Shown here in pieces: positions 43,887 to 56,300 of a DNA stretch of 64,000 bases. The position numbers and the translations under genes were made by a program. Within the stretch, counting starts at the first letter, position 1; each line of letters opens with the position of its first letter. The notes under the pieces are model-generated. The model was not told where the DNA came from and did not search any database. It saw only the letters and a program-made list of their open reading frames with translations. This DNA comes from Hamadaea tsunoensis DSM 44101 (GTDB taxonomy: Bacteria; Actinomycetota; Actinomycetes; Mycobacteriales; Micromonosporaceae), in contig NZ_AUAX01000014.1 in the NCBI RefSeq assembly GCF_000428945.1, forward strand, positions 124,001 to 188,000. The letters are read 5' to 3'.

Positions 43887-44912
43887 TCATGTTTCCGCAA
43901 GCACATGCGAGGCACGGCCAGGGCCGATCTCAGTTTCGGGCCAGACTGCCGCCGGCCGAACCCGCGCCGGGTGGGCCGACGGCGGGTACGCCACCCGCAC
44001 TGGGTTGGCGTCGCTCGGAGCGCGCCGCAGGTGCGCCAGGCCGTCGGCGACTACCTCGGCTAGCAACGGTCGCAGGTCGGCAGCGAGTGGGCTGCACTGG
44101 TGCTCGGGCATCAGGTGTGGCGGGAGCGATCTGGGCCTGCCGGTTCGGCCGAGCCATCCGGCGACGCTGCGAAAGGTAGCGGTCTCGATTCTGGACCAGG
44201 GCCGCATGCGCTCGGTGATGATGGCGTCAGAGGCGGTCGACGCGAATGCCGGGGTGCTCTCGCCGAGACTCCTGCGGTACAACGGGATTCCGTCGCGGCT
44301 GTAAACGCTGACGCTGTCGATGCTGCGCTCGCCTTCGATGAGGGTCGCGGTGTCGAGGAGGCCGACGTACTGGCGGTCGTGGTACTCGAAGGGCACGATC
44401 CGGCCGGCTCCGACGCTGTCGCGGCTGCGTTGGTAGCGGTGCAGGATGGCGAGCTTGCTGCGGGCGCTGTCAACGGCGACGAAGGCGATGTCGATCCGGT
44501 AGCCGGTGTCGTGGACCAGGTCGGCGAGCCATTGCACCCGCTCGGGGTCGCCCATGGGCGTGGAGTAGACGATGTTGAACCGTTGGCGGATGGCGTATCG
44601 CAGTGCGCGCTCGGCCCATGCGGCCGCGGCTGGGTGGGTGATCCGGTCGGCGGTCCGATCGTCGGCGACTGCGAGGGCGCGGTAGGCCGGGTGGTAGGGC
44701 CGAAGGTCGTCGGCGTCGACGTTGATCGCAGCGCCGATGTCCAGATCGCGGACGAGCGCGCGTTCCGCGTAGCTCTTGCCGGCTCCCGGTTGGCCGGCGA
44801 CGATGAGCATGCGCGGGTGCTGCTGTGGTTGTGGCTCGCCGGAGAGAAGACCGGTCAGGATGTCATTGGCGAAGCGCTGGTTGAGTTCTTCCTCGCCAAG
44901 TTCGTAGGACAT
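43887..44912 (-). CDS. Zeta toxin family protein
   Basis: A 341-residue protein with Walker A G-Q-P-G-A-G-K-S near residues 40-47 and the zeta-type segment I-N-V-D-A-D-D-L-R-P-Y-H-P that binds the UDP-sugar substrate and catalytic acid. Zeta toxins phosphorylate UDP-N-acetylglucosamine and block wall synthesis. The C-terminal half is longer than in classic zeta and ends in an Ala/Pro/Arg-rich tail. It lies 6 bases downstream of a 75-residue gene that could be its antitoxin, in an operon with a putative mobilisation protein. Confidence 0.82.
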   Translation of the reverse strand: MSYELGEEELNQRFANDILTGLLSGEPQPQQHPRMLIVAGQPGAGKSYAERALVRDLDIGAAINVDADDLRPYHPAYRALAVADDRTADRITHPAAAAWAERALRYAIRQRFNIVYSTPMGDPERVQWLADLVHDTGYRIDIAFVAVDSARSKLAILHRYQRSRDSVGAGRIVPFEYHDRQYVGLLDTATLIEGERSIDSVSVYSRDGIPLYRRSLGESTPAFASTASDAIITERMRPWSRIETATFRSVAGWLGRTGRPRSLPPHLMPEHQCSPLAADLRPLLAEVVADGLAHLRRAPSDANPVRVAYPPSAHPARVRPAAVWPETEIGPGRASHVLAET

Positions 44913-44918
44913 GCCTGA

Positions 44919-45146
44919 TCACCGGTTCTGCGCCGCCACGATCGCGGCGTACTGGTGGCCGATCTCGCCGACCGTCGTGTCGGTGGCGGTCCGCATTCGT
45001 TGCAGGGTGGCCGCTGCCGTGTCGCGGTCGGTGCGCGCCTGCTGGCGGGCCTCGTTGGTTTGTGTGTCGTCGTCGGACACGGCGGTGTATCCGGCGATTG
45101 CGGTGCGGACGATGTCTTGAACGGTCGCGTAATCGTGTCGGGACAC
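44919..45146 (-). CDS. Small helical protein, candidate antitoxin of the zeta toxin
   Basis: A 75-residue acidic, mostly helical protein (T-V-Q-D-I-V-R-T-A-I, then a charged linker D-D-D-T-Q-T-N, then a second helix). The start is GTG 45146 with GAGGAGGAG just upstream. Directly before the zeta gene and of the right size, it is the natural antitoxin candidate, although it does not obviously match the known epsilon family. Function inferred from position. Confidence 0.65.
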   Translation of the reverse strand: MSRHDYATVQDIVRTAIAGYTAVSDDDTQTNEARQQARTDRDTAAATLQRMRTATDTTVGEIGHQYAAIVAAQNR

Positions 45147-45172
45147 GGTGCTCCTCCTCGGAAGGCAGTCGG

Positions 45173-46708
45173 TCAGCGTTCGGCGGCGACAGGTTCTCGC
45201 GCGCTGGCGTGGTCGTGGGCGGGTTCGGATGGGCCGGACGCGGCTGTCGGCCGGTTGAGCGCGTCTTTGGTGGTGGTCGGGAACGCTGCGGCGAGCAGTC
45301 TTGCCACGGAACCGTCGCTCGCGGCGGCCGGGTGTACGGCGACGTCGCCGGGGTCACGTTCGCGGGCTGCGGCGCGGCGTTCGGCGGCCTGCCGCGCCGC
45401 TTCGGTGCGCTGCAGGTGGTGTTCTCGTTCGTGTACCGCCCGGCCCAGGCTTACCGGACCGCGGGCTGCTGCCCGCAGCGCCCAGGCGGTGAGTATCGCC
45501 GGTAGTTTGGCGTCGGTGGTGTCGATCGGCAGATCCTGTAGCAGTTTGGACACGTCTTTGCCGGTGCGGTCCAGTCCGTGCATGGTGCTGGCGAGGGCGG
45601 GCCAGGACGGGTCGTGGAGTACGCGGTTGGCGCGGTCAGCCGGCCAGGCGCTGCGTAGGACCTCCTCCATCCTTGCCACGTCTGCGCTGGCGGAACTGGC
45701 GTCGAGCGGCGCGGGTCCTGCTGGGGCTGGTCGACCGTCGGTTGCTGCGGTCGGCGGCCATGGGCCTTCATCGGTGCTCGGGGCGGCCGACGGGCCGGGC
45801 GCATCGACCGCGACTGGACCCGCCGTCGCCTGATCTGACGTGGCGGGATTCGCCACGCCGAGAGGGGTTGTTTCTGCTTCGGATGATGCCGCTTCGGCGA
45901 CGGGGTCGTCGGTTAGGGCGACCTGGACGTCGGCCGGATGTGCCGCCGGGTCGGCCGGCCCAAGGGCGACAGGATCGGCAAGATCTTCGGCCGCAACGAC
46001 TTCCCCCTCGACGATGTCCGACGGGTGCGTCGCTTCCGACGTCGCCGGTGCACTGGTGGCGCGCCGTCGGGCCAGTTCGTCGGCGGTCAGCTCGTCGAGG
46101 GCCCACAGGACTTCGTCGGCAGTCAGCGCCTCGACCACGGGGGCGGCGGCGGGCGGGTCTTCTGCTGGGTCCGCGGCGGTCGCGGGGCGGGGTAGCTCGT
46201 CGAGATCCCACATCAACTCGTCGACGAGCACGGCGATGTCGCTGTCCTGATCGGCGGCGAGGGCGGCTTGCTCGTCACGCTCGGCCATGGCCAGATCGAG
46301 TGCCGCTTGCAGCCAGCGGGCATCGCCGGGGTTTGCGGCGACGTCGGTGTCGACGTGCACGTCCCGGGCACGTAGGCGGTCGGCCATCGCCCGGCGGGCG
46401 CCGGCCGCTTCGGGGTCGACCTGATACCACGTGGTGGTGGCCCGCCACGCTCGGGCGAGCTGTTCGGGCGTGGCCTTGCGCCACCAGACCGGGTCGGCGG
46501 TGCGTCGCCAGATCGCGGCATCAGCGGCTCGGTGTGCGGCCAGCCGGACACGTTCGGCACGCGCTACCCGCTCGTTGTGTTGTGCGGCCAGGCGCAGGCG
46601 TTCGGCCCGCCGTTCGGCCAGTTCGATCGCGACTCGGCTGGCCTCGCGGATCAGCTCGGCCACCAGGCGCGTCATCGCGCGTACGAATTCGTCCGTGCCG
46701 TCAGCCAT
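45173..46708 (-). CDS. Putative mobilisation protein of the transfer region
   Basis: A 511-residue protein. The N-terminal 200 residues are Arg/Ala-rich helices with a compact motif D-P-V-W-W-R-K-A-T-P-E-Q-L; the middle is acidic and Ala/Pro-rich and probably disordered. The C-terminal segment V-L-H-D-P-S-W-P-A-L, then L-D-R-T-G-K-D-V and A-K-L-P-A-I-L-T-A-W-A-L-R resembles the C-terminal domains of actinomycete mobilisation and relaxase-associated proteins. The start ATG 46708 follows GGGGGGAACGG. It heads the operon with the toxin pair. Role inferred from context and weak pattern. Confidence 0.65.
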   Translation of the reverse strand: MADGTDEFVRAMTRLVAELIREASRVAIELAERRAERLRLAAQHNERVARAERVRLAAHRAADAAIWRRTADPVWWRKATPEQLARAWRATTTWYQVDPEAAGARRAMADRLRARDVHVDTDVAANPGDARWLQAALDLAMAERDEQAALAADQDSDIAVLVDELMWDLDELPRPATAADPAEDPPAAAPVVEALTADEVLWALDELTADELARRRATSAPATSEATHPSDIVEGEVVAAEDLADPVALGPADPAAHPADVQVALTDDPVAEAASSEAETTPLGVANPATSDQATAGPVAVDAPGPSAAPSTDEGPWPPTAATDGRPAPAGPAPLDASSASADVARMEEVLRSAWPADRANRVLHDPSWPALASTMHGLDRTGKDVSKLLQDLPIDTTDAKLPAILTAWALRAAARGPVSLGRAVHEREHHLQRTEAARQAAERRAAARERDPGDVAVHPAAASDGSVARLLAAAFPTTTKDALNRPTAASGPSEPAHDHASAREPVAAER

Positions 46709-46969
46709 CCCCGTTCCCCCCGTGGTGGTCTGCATCCAGCGTGCCCCGCCACAACGCACGCCGCAAGAAGGATGTACTGTGATAATCTTGAATGTACCGG
46801 TATATATTGGGGCGCGGCTTCGCGGAATGCCTGGCACACTGGGAGATTGACTATCTCGTCACGGGGGTGCCGGAGATGGCAAGGCGACGTGCTGCGCCGA
46901 GGAACAGGGATTTTGAACAGCTGTCGCTCTGGGGTGCAGAGACAACGTGGACAGACGGGGAGGGTCTTG
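46709..46969. promoter_or_regulatory. Divergent promoter region
   Basis: 261 bases between the mobilisation gene and the plus-strand genes, AT-rich around 46775-46810. GATAAT at 46781-46786 resembles a -10 box for rightward transcription, and the palindrome TACCGGTA lies within GTACCGGTAT nearby. A frame from ATG 46876 is open but becomes a shadow of the next gene after about 35 residues. Confidence 0.4.
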
Positions 46970-47341
46970 ATGAACCGCTACGGGGCGTTGGCGATGAAGC
47001 ATTGGCGCGAGGAGTTCCCGAACCGGTTCTCCCAGATCGAGGACCCGCAGAGGTTCTTCACGGAGCTGGGAGCGCAGGTCTCGACCGAAATCGCGGACCT
47101 AGCGGCGGAACTGGCGGCGCAGGAGCCGTCGAGTGGGACGTTCCTGGCGAATCTCGGCAACCAGCGGACGTCGACGTCGCGGGCGGAGGAGATCGTGCTG
47201 GCGCAGCGGGTGTACCTGACGGAGGAGACCGACGAGAGCGACAGCTCCCAGCCGGCTCAGGAGCAGAGCTGGACGCCGCTGGTCGAGGATCCCTCGGACC
47301 CGTGGTGGCAAGCCGAACGCGACAGCGGCCGTCTGGAGTAG
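46970..47341 (+). CDS. Conserved 123-residue protein preceding the methylase-helicase
   Basis: A small soluble protein beginning M-N-R-Y-G-A-L-A-M-K-H-W-R-E, with a helical middle (R-F-F-T-E-L-G-A-Q-V then E-I-A-D-L-A-A-E-L) and an acidic Ser/Gln-rich tail ending D-P-W-W-Q-A-E-R-D. I recall this opening from small proteins that precede large helicase genes in actinomycete elements. GGAGG lies 6 bases before the ATG. Probable partner of the following giant protein; activity unknown. Confidence 0.72.
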   Translation: MNRYGALAMKHWREEFPNRFSQIEDPQRFFTELGAQVSTEIADLAAELAAQEPSSGTFLANLGNQRTSTSRAEEIVLAQRVYLTEETDESDSSQPAQEQSWTPLVEDPSDPWWQAERDSGRLE

Positions 47342-50300
47342 ACACTGCCGCACCGGTCGGCGGGGAAGTCGTCGACGAGCGGGCGGTACTGGACGATCTA
47401 GCGTACGGGCGCCTCGACCCGGCGGAGGCATTGCGGGCTCTGACCAGCGTTGCCAGCAGCGACGCCGATGAGGTAGATGCCTGGCAGGGCGATCTCGACG
47501 CGCAGGTCGACCAGCGGCGGCGGCAGTTGTTGGGACCCCGCCGGCTGCCGGGTTTCACAGAACGGGCCGAGCAGTTGCGCGAGGCCGGGATGGACGACCG
47601 GGCCGCGGACGTGCGGGCGTTCAACGACGCGATGAGCGGGTTCACCGACGGTCGTATCGGCAGCCGCGTGCCCGAGCGCAGCCCCTATCAGGCCGGCGAT
47701 CGGATCATGCTGCGTCCCGGGTACGCCCGGCACGGGCAAGAGCCATTCGCAGGCACCGTCCACGGGTACCTCGGCCGGACAGAACTGACCGGGCTGACCG
47801 ACGCCGGGACACTGTGGTCGGAGTCGTGGGGAGCCCTCCAACGGCAGCCGACGCCCCAGGAGGGCGCTCTCGCGGCGGAGGTGTCCGACGGCGCGGCCGT
47901 ACGGGGCGAGCCGATATCTCCAGCGGATGCCGGTACGCAGCTCCTGCTGGATGTGGCGGCTGCTGGGGATGCGTCGGTTTCCCGGCCGTCTGCTGCGCGC
48001 CGCCGCCCGGCCCGCCGGGTCGACCCGGCGCAGGCGGACATGACGATGCGGACCGCATTCGAGCTGGACGCGCTGCTCATCCTCGTCGACGCCAACCGCA
48101 ACCCCGCCACCGACCCGCAGCTGCGGGCGCAACTGATCGAGGCGTGCAACGCCCGCGACTTCGCCTGGGCGCTGGCCGACGAGGCGGGCATCCACCATCA
48201 GGTCGACGGCGACCGTTTGCACCCCGAGGTGACCCGATCGGGGCTGATCACCTGGCAGCAGTTGTGGAACCGGATCGGTCCCGGCATCACCGATGAACGG
48301 GTCGCCGAGCTGCACGCGGCCGTCACCGAAGGCGCGGAACTGCGCGCCCGGCAGGGCTGGCACATGGACCAGCGACTGTTCAGCGCGCAGGTCGCGTTCT
48401 ACCGACCGGCACCGCCCCCGACGCTCGACATCGACACAGCCGTGGACGACCTGCTGTATGGACGGACGACCCGCGAGAAAGTCTTCGCCCAGCTGCTCGA
48501 CCACGATGCGGTCACGTTCGACGACATCACTGCCTGGGACACGCAGGTGGAGCAACGCATCTCCACACGCCGGGCGGCTTTGCTCGGCCCGGATGGAGTA
48601 CAGGCGTTCACCCGGCGGGTCGCCGAGCTGCGCAGCACAGGCATGAGCGTTGCTGAGGCAGAGGTGCAGGCGCTGGTCGACGTCCAGAACGGCGCCCCGC
48701 GCTCCGACGCGGACGCCACCGGATCAGGTAGGGCTCCGTCCGACCGGGATTCGCCGAACTCGCACATCGGGGCCACCGGCCCGGATCGGGATGTCGATTC
48801 GAGGCAGGCCACAGCCGCGTCGGCCGACGACTCACCGACGGTGCTCCTGCCATCGGTGGCCGCGGTGCACGCCGAAATGCTCGCCGCCGCGCGGGCCAGA
48901 CGCGCCACGCCCAAGCGCTTCGCCAACAAGACCCGGGCGGCCAACCCGTTCCATCTCACGCGCGAGATCCATCCGGCCGAACGGCGCCGCATCACCGCGA
49001 TGGTGCAGCCCCTCGGCGACGGGCCCCCTCATGTCCGCTCCGACCCGACCGCGCTGGTCATTTACGGCGGCGTGCTGGACACGGTCGCCTTGTCGGAGGT
49101 CATGGGGGCCGCGTACGTGCTCCAATACCAGCGCGACAGCATTCATGGGCCGATGGCGGTCTACGGGCCGGCCGACGGTGACGGCTTCGTACCCGAGGTC
49201 GAACCCGACGATCCGCTGACCGCTGACCTTCGGGCCGTGGAAGGGCTCGCAGTAGGCGCATTTCAGCGCTTGCGGGCCGGCGACCTCGACGGCGCCCTGA
49301 CGAACCTGGCGCGTGGAAAGCAGCTCGCTCCGCAGTTCCGGTTCGGCGGGCGGACCTGGGACGAACAAGCCCAGGCCGCCGTCGCCGAAGCCGACGCCCG
49401 GCGAACCGATCCGGGCACCGCACCGCTGCCGATGGTGTTCCAGCCCGCGACGCAACGCGACCTCGCCCCGGCCACGCCGTTGCAACGGGTCCGGGCGAAC
49501 ATCGCAGCGCTGCGGCTGATGGCCGAGATTGACAGCACCGCACGTGCGGCGACGCCGGACGAGCAGCGCGTGCTGGCCCGCTGGGCCGGCTGGGGCTCCA
49601 TCCCGCAGGTGTTCGACCCCGACAGCCAACAGTGGGCGTGGGCCCGCGACGAACTCGCCGAGCTGCTGACCGACGACGAACGCGCGGCCGCCGCCCGCAA
49701 CACCCTCAACGCGCACTACACCGACGCTCGCATCGTCGGGGAGGTCTGGGCCGCCGTCACCGCACTCGGGTTCACCGGCGGCCAAGTCCTCGAACCGGGC
49801 TCCGGCTCCGGCAACTACATCGGCTTCGCCCCGCCCGGCGCACAGATGACCGGTGTCGAGCTGGAACCGCAGACCGCCCGGATCTCCCAGCTGCTCTACC
49901 CGAACGCGCAGATCCTCAACGAATCCTTCGCCGACACCCGTGCGCCGCGCGGAACCTTCGACCTCACCATCGGCAACGTCCCGTTCGGCAAGATCGTCCT
50001 GCACGACCCGCGGCACAACCCGCACGGACACAGCATCCACAACCACTTCATGCTCAAAGCCCTCGATCTGACCCGGCCAGGCGGGCTGATGGCCATGGTC
50101 GTCTCGGCGTACACCATGGACGCCGCCGGTCCGGCAGTACGCCGGGAGCTGGCACAGATGGCCGACCTCGTCGGCGCTGTCCGGCTACCGTCGCAGGCCC
50201 ACTCCGAAGCCGCCGGTACCGAGGCGCTGACCGACGTGCTGCTGTTTCGTCGCCGCGAAGCCGACCGCGAACCCGACCCCCTCGCCTGGGAGCGGACCGA

Positions 50301-53300
50301 AGCGCTCACGATCGGCGAGCACACCGTGCGGGTCAACGAATACTTCCTGGCCCACCCCCACCGCGTCCTCGGCGAGCTGGTCACCGACGGTTCCACCCTC
50401 TACCGGACCGGGGAGCTGTCCGTCCGCGGCCCCGTCGGCGACGACCTCGTGGCGCCCCTGCGTACCGCGTTGGCGGACATCGTCATCGAAGCCCAGGCCA
50501 AAGGACTCGTGTTCGCTCCTTCGGACGTCGAGCCCGCCGCCGCGCCGGTGGCGCTGGTCGGCCGGTCCGCCGGACGCGCAGAAGGGTTCATCGAAGCCAC
50601 CGCGGACGGCGCCTTCACCGTCGTCACCAACGGCGTCACCCTCGCCCACGAGGTGCCCGACAGCCAGGCCGCCGAACTGCGTGCGCTCCTCGGTCTGCGC
50701 GACACCACCATGACGCTGCTCAACGCCGAGGCCGCCACCCTCGACGACACCGACGAAATCGACCAGCTGCGTCAGCAGCTCAACCGGCGTTACGACGCCT
50801 ACGTCACCCGGTACGGGCCGATCAACCGGTTCACCACCCGGCGCACCGGCCGCGTCGACCCGCAGACCGGCGAGGACAAGACCGCCCGCGTACGCCCGCC
50901 GCAGGGCCGCTTCCGCGAAGACACCTACAGCGCCGCCGTCTACGCCCTCGAAAACTTCGACGCCGAGTCGCAGACCGCGACCAAGGTGGACCTGTTCACG
51001 CAGCGGGTCATCGTCGCGCGTACGCCCCGGCTGGGCGCCGACAGCCCCGAAGACGCCCTCGCCATCGTCATGGACCGCCACGCCCGCGTCGACCTCGACG
51101 CGATCGCCGACCTGCTCGGCGTCGACACCGACGACGCACGTGCCCAACTTGGCGAGTTGGTGTACCACGATCCCGAACAAGGCCGGCTGGTTCCCGCCGC
51201 CGAGTACCTGTCGGGCAACGTCCGGGTGAAACTCGCCGCCGCCCGCACCGCCGCCGAAGACGACCCGCAGCTGGACGTCAACGTCGCCGCCCTGGAAGGC
51301 GTCATCCCCGACGAACTCCAGCCGGCCGACATCCACGCCGCGCTCGGCGCGGTCTGGATCGCCGACACCTACGTCCAGCAGTTCCTACGCGAGCTGATCG
51401 ACGACGACAGCGTGCAGGTCCGCAACCCGATCGGCACCACCTGGCTGGTAGAAGGCGGCCTGCGCGGCGGGGTCAAGTCCCGCGAGGTCTGGGGAACCGA
51501 CCGCATCCCCGCGATCAAGATCGCAACAGCGCTGCTCGAACAGCGGCCCGTCGTCGTCAAGGACAACATCGGCACCCACGACGCGCCCAAGTACGTGGTC
51601 AACATCGAAGCGACCGCCGCCGCGCGGGAGAAAGCAACGCTGATCAACGAGCGGTTCGGCGAATGGGTCTGGGAAGACCCCGAGCGGGCCGCCGTGCTGC
51701 AGCGCATCTACAACGACGCGTTCAACAACCTCGTCTTGCGCAACTACGACAACCCGCAGCTGACCCTGCCCGGCCTGGCGTTGAGTTACACCCTGCGCCC
51801 GCACCAGCTCGCCGCGGTCGCCCGGATCATCCACGAGCCGGCCGTGCTGCTCGCGCATGAGGTCGGCGCGGGCAAAACGCTGGAAATGGTCGTCGGGGCG
51901 ATGGAGCTGCGCCGACTCGGGCTGGTCACCAAGCCGGTGGTCGTCATCCCGAACCACATGATCGACCAATTCGGGCGGGAATGGCTCCAGGCGTACCCGC
52001 AGGCCAAGATCCTCCTCGTCGGCCGCGAGGACCTGTCCACCGCACAGCGGCGCCGTCTGTTCGTGGCCCGGGCGGCGACCGGCGACTGGGACGCGGTTGT
52101 CATGTCCCGTTCGGCGTTCGAGCGGATCCCGATGAGCCGCGACTATCAGGCCGAGTACATGAGCGCCGAACTCAAGTCCCTCGACGAGATGCTGGAGCGG
52201 CTGAAGGCCGAAAAGGACGCCAACCGGTCGTTCGTGAAGAAGGCCGAGCGGATGCGTCTGCAAGCCGAGGAACGGCTGACCAAGAAGCTCGACGCGGTCA
52301 AAGACGACGGTCTGATTTTCGAGCAGCTCGGCATCGATTACGTGATGGCCGACGAAGCCCACGGGTACAAGAACCTGCGCACGATCTCCAACATCCCCGG
52401 CGCCGCCATCGACGGCAGTCAGCGCGCCTCCGACCTGCACATGAAAGTCGAATGGCTTCGTGCCACCCACGGCAGGCGGGTGGTCACGTTCGCGACCGCG
52501 ACACCGATCGCCAACAGTGTGACCGAAAGCTACGTCCTACAGCGCTACCTGCTGCCGCACCTTCTCACCGATGCGGGCATCGACGGGTTTGACGCGTGGG
52601 CGGCAACTTTCGGCGAGGTCATCACCTCGATCGAGGTCTCGCCCGAAGGCACTGGGTTCCGGCAGACGTCGCGGTTCGCGAAGTTCAAGAACACCCCGGA
52701 ACTGTTGCGTATGTTCTGGATGGCGGCCGACGTCAAGACCGCGGAAGACCTCAATCTGCCAGTGCCGCTGCTCGCACCGCGGTCCGGTGACGGCGAGCGC
52801 CAGGTCGAGATCGTCCCGGTGCCGTCGATCCCGGCGCAGGTAGCCCACATGGACAGCTTGGCGGATCGGGCCAAGGCCGTCCGGGACCGGGCCGTCGAAC
52901 CCGAGGAAGACAACATGCTCAAGATCTCCAGCGACGGCCGGAAGGCCGCGCTGGACATCCGCATGGTCTACCCGGACTTCACCCCGATGGAGCCGCAGAA
53001 GATCGACAAGGCGGCCGACAACATTGCCGCGATCTGGCTGGAGAACCGCGACAACGTGTATCCGGCGCCGGGTGGCGGCGACCATCCACGACGTGGCGCG
53101 TTCCAGATCGTCTTCAGCGATCTCGGTACGCCCGGTGGGGCGTTTTCCGCATACGACGAACTACGCCGGCTCCTCGTCGAGCGGGGCATGCCGCGCGAAC
53201 AGATCCGGTTCATCCACGAGGCGAAGACCGACGTGGCCAAGGCGGAGTTGTTCTCAGCGTGCCGCGACGGGCGGGTCGCGGTCCTGATCGGTTCGACCGA

Positions 53301-56300
53301 GAAGATGGGCGTCGGGACCAACGTCCAGGCGCGCGCGATCGCGTTGCACCACCTGGACTGCCCGTGGAAGCCCGCCGAAGTGCAACAGCGCGACGGACGC
53401 ATCCTGCGCCAAGGCAACCTCAACCCCGAGGTCCGCATCTTCCGCTACGTCACCGAGGGCTCGTACGACGCCTACATGTGGCAGACCGTCGCCCGCAAGC
53501 AGCGGTTCATCAGCCAGCTGATGCGCGGGCGGCTCGACGTCCGCGAGATCGAAGACATCGGCGAAACCAGCCTGTCCTACAACGAAATCCTCGCCATCGC
53601 CACTGGCAACCCGCTGTTGCTGGACAAGGCTCGCGTCGAGGCAGAGGTGCATCGGCTGCAACGGCTGGAGCGGGCGCACCACAACGGTCAGCGCAGCCTC
53701 GACCGTCGCATCGTCGACGCCGACACCACCGTCGAGCGTGCCCGCGAAGCTCTGCGCCTACTGGAGCCGGTTCAGGCGGCGCGCACGCCCACCGGCGGTG
53801 ACACGTTCGCGATGTCGGTGGGCGAGCGCCATATTACTCAGCGGGCCGAAGCCGGCCGGGCGCTGGCAGACCTGTTGATCAGCCTGCCGTACGCCGGGCA
53901 GCCGCGTGTGGTAGCGCGGCTGGGCGGGTTCACGATCACTGCGGTGATGGGCCGCGACGTGAAGGGGCCTAACGCCGTCCTCGATTTCCCCGACGTTCCA
54001 GACGCCACGGCGATCGCCAGCAGCCCCCGAGGATTCGTCGCAGCGAGCGTGATCCTCCAGCTGTCCGACCTGTCGGCCGCAGGGGCGGTCGGACTCGTGC
54101 AACGGCTGGAGAACCGGCTCGCGGCGCTCGACCGCGATCACGGCCGAACCCTCGCGCTGATCGACCGGCAGCTACAGGAGGCGGCTGCCGCACGGATTCA
54201 ACACGCTCAACCGTTCCGCTACGCCGACGACCTGCGCACCGCCCGGGAAGAACTCAACCGGATTCTGGAAGAGATGGCCCGCCAGGCCGCCACGCCGCCA
54301 CCCGACCCGACGAATCCTGCGGCCGCAGCAGTGGACGGGCCGGTCGGTGCAACGGCAGCGCCGATCGCGAGCAAACCGCCCGCCGAGGGGAAAGTTCCCA
54401 CGGATCTGGCCACGCTCGACGACGGGCTTGCCGCGGCGCGGGCCGCGGCGAGGGCCACCACATCGAGCGCCCAGCTGACCCACGCACAGCGCATCCGCCG
54501 GGAACTTCTCGCCGCAGCCGCACAACCCCGGCCGGAAGGATCCCGCCTTCTCGATGTCGAGCAGGCACGGGCACTCGTGGGAGACACCAGCCGGATGCTC
54601 GTCAGCGACGACGGCCGGTTCTTCGCCACGCCCGTGCCGGCCGAACCGGACCGCTGGAAACTGTACGAGGCGACGACCGGCGTTGCGGTGTCCAACCCCA
54701 GGCTGCACATCGGCTCGCCCCAAGCCGCGGAGCGGGCCCTGCAGGTGCTCGCCGGATCGTCGGTGGACTTCACGGCCGCCGCACGAATGTTCGCCACCCC
54801 GCCATATGCGATCGAGGATGGTCTGCGCTCCCAGGTGATCGCGGTGCAGGCTGAAGTCCTGCGGGCGGTTAACTCTGAAAATGTAGCCGCCGTCCCGGCG
54901 GCGGCAACGGCTGTGCCATCGGCGGGCCCAACGAATGCGGCGCCGCCCGCGCCCGCAGCGGAGCAGCGTGCGTCGGTCGGCGACTACGACGCCACCGTCG
55001 TCGCCGAGGTGCTGGACAAGGTACGCGCCCCCGGCGCGAGCGACGACGACAAGCTGTGGGCGTACGCCCGACTCGGCCAGCGCTATCAGCGGCTCAGCGA
55101 CGACGACAAGGCCGCGGCCCGACGCGAGCTGGACCGGATCGGTGACACCGGAACCCCAGCACAGCGGTCGGCCGCCCAACACGCGCTGGAAGGATTCTCC
55201 GATCCGCCGTACGTCCAGCAAGCGCAGGTCCTGGCTGTGACCGCGTCGGGTCTGGCGTTCGGCAACGACCCTGGCGAACGCATCCGCAGATACTCGGGCC
55301 TGACCGCGGACGCCTTCGCTGGTCTGCACGAGCGGCACCGCGTCGCGATCCTCGCCGACCTGGCACACGTCGCCGCGGGAGATGACCTCAACCGCAGCGC
55401 CACCGGCCCTGCCCCGTACGTCCTTAACGCCCGGCGCCTCGCCGCGACGCTCGATCCAGCACCCGCGACATCTCCGAGCCGGCAGGGACAACTTCGCCTC
55501 GTCATCGACGACGCGCAGGTCTGGGTGCACAGTGCCGAGAAAGACGACCTGGCCTTGCGCGCGATCCTGCGACGCAGCCACCTGACGTGGTTCCCGTCGA
55601 AGGGTGCGTGGGGCTTCCAACGTCACCTACGGCCAGAAACAAAACGAGCCGGCCTGGTGCGCCTACTCGCTGCCATCGAGAAGGCGGGCCGCCCGACGCA
55701 CGTGGAAGACCATCGCAGCCACCGACCGGACCCGCCTGCGATCGAACCTGCCGTTACCGCAATCGACGAGCAGGCCGAGGCCGCCGCGACGGTAACCGCC
55801 TCCCCGCCGACGCCGGCGAACGACGCGCAGACGCGGCTGAAGACGACGCTGCAGGTGAAGGCCGCGCTGCGGCGCAGAGCAGACGCGGCCGAACACTACC
55901 CACCTCTCCTGCCGCAACCTGAGCAGCTGCGAAGCCTCGCCCGGCAGGACCTCATCATCAGCGACGACGGCCGGTTCTTCGCTCGGCAAACCTCGAAGAT
56001 GAGCATCCCGTACTGGGAACTGCGAGAGGCCGCTACCGGGTGGTGTCTCACCACGCCGGAGGTGGGACTTGACGACGAAGCAGCCGCCCGCCGGGGCCTG
56101 GCGGCCCTCGCAGCCGCGGGAATCGACTTCGCCCAGGTCGCCGAAGCCCTAGCTGCCGACCCGATGAATGGCATCACGAGCGATATTCGTCAGCAGCTGC
56201 GGGCGGTCCTCAACGAAGCCCACGGCCTTGCACCGGCTGGATCAAGTTCGCCAGCCGCGGTGGCGTACCCGCAGTCGGTCGGTACGGCGTTGAACCTGCC

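Noticed and set aside
46792-47301. N-terminal extension of the giant protein from ATG 46792 or 46876
   Set aside because: From 46970 it is a Gly-rich shadow of a better gene in another frame, and no binding site supports it.
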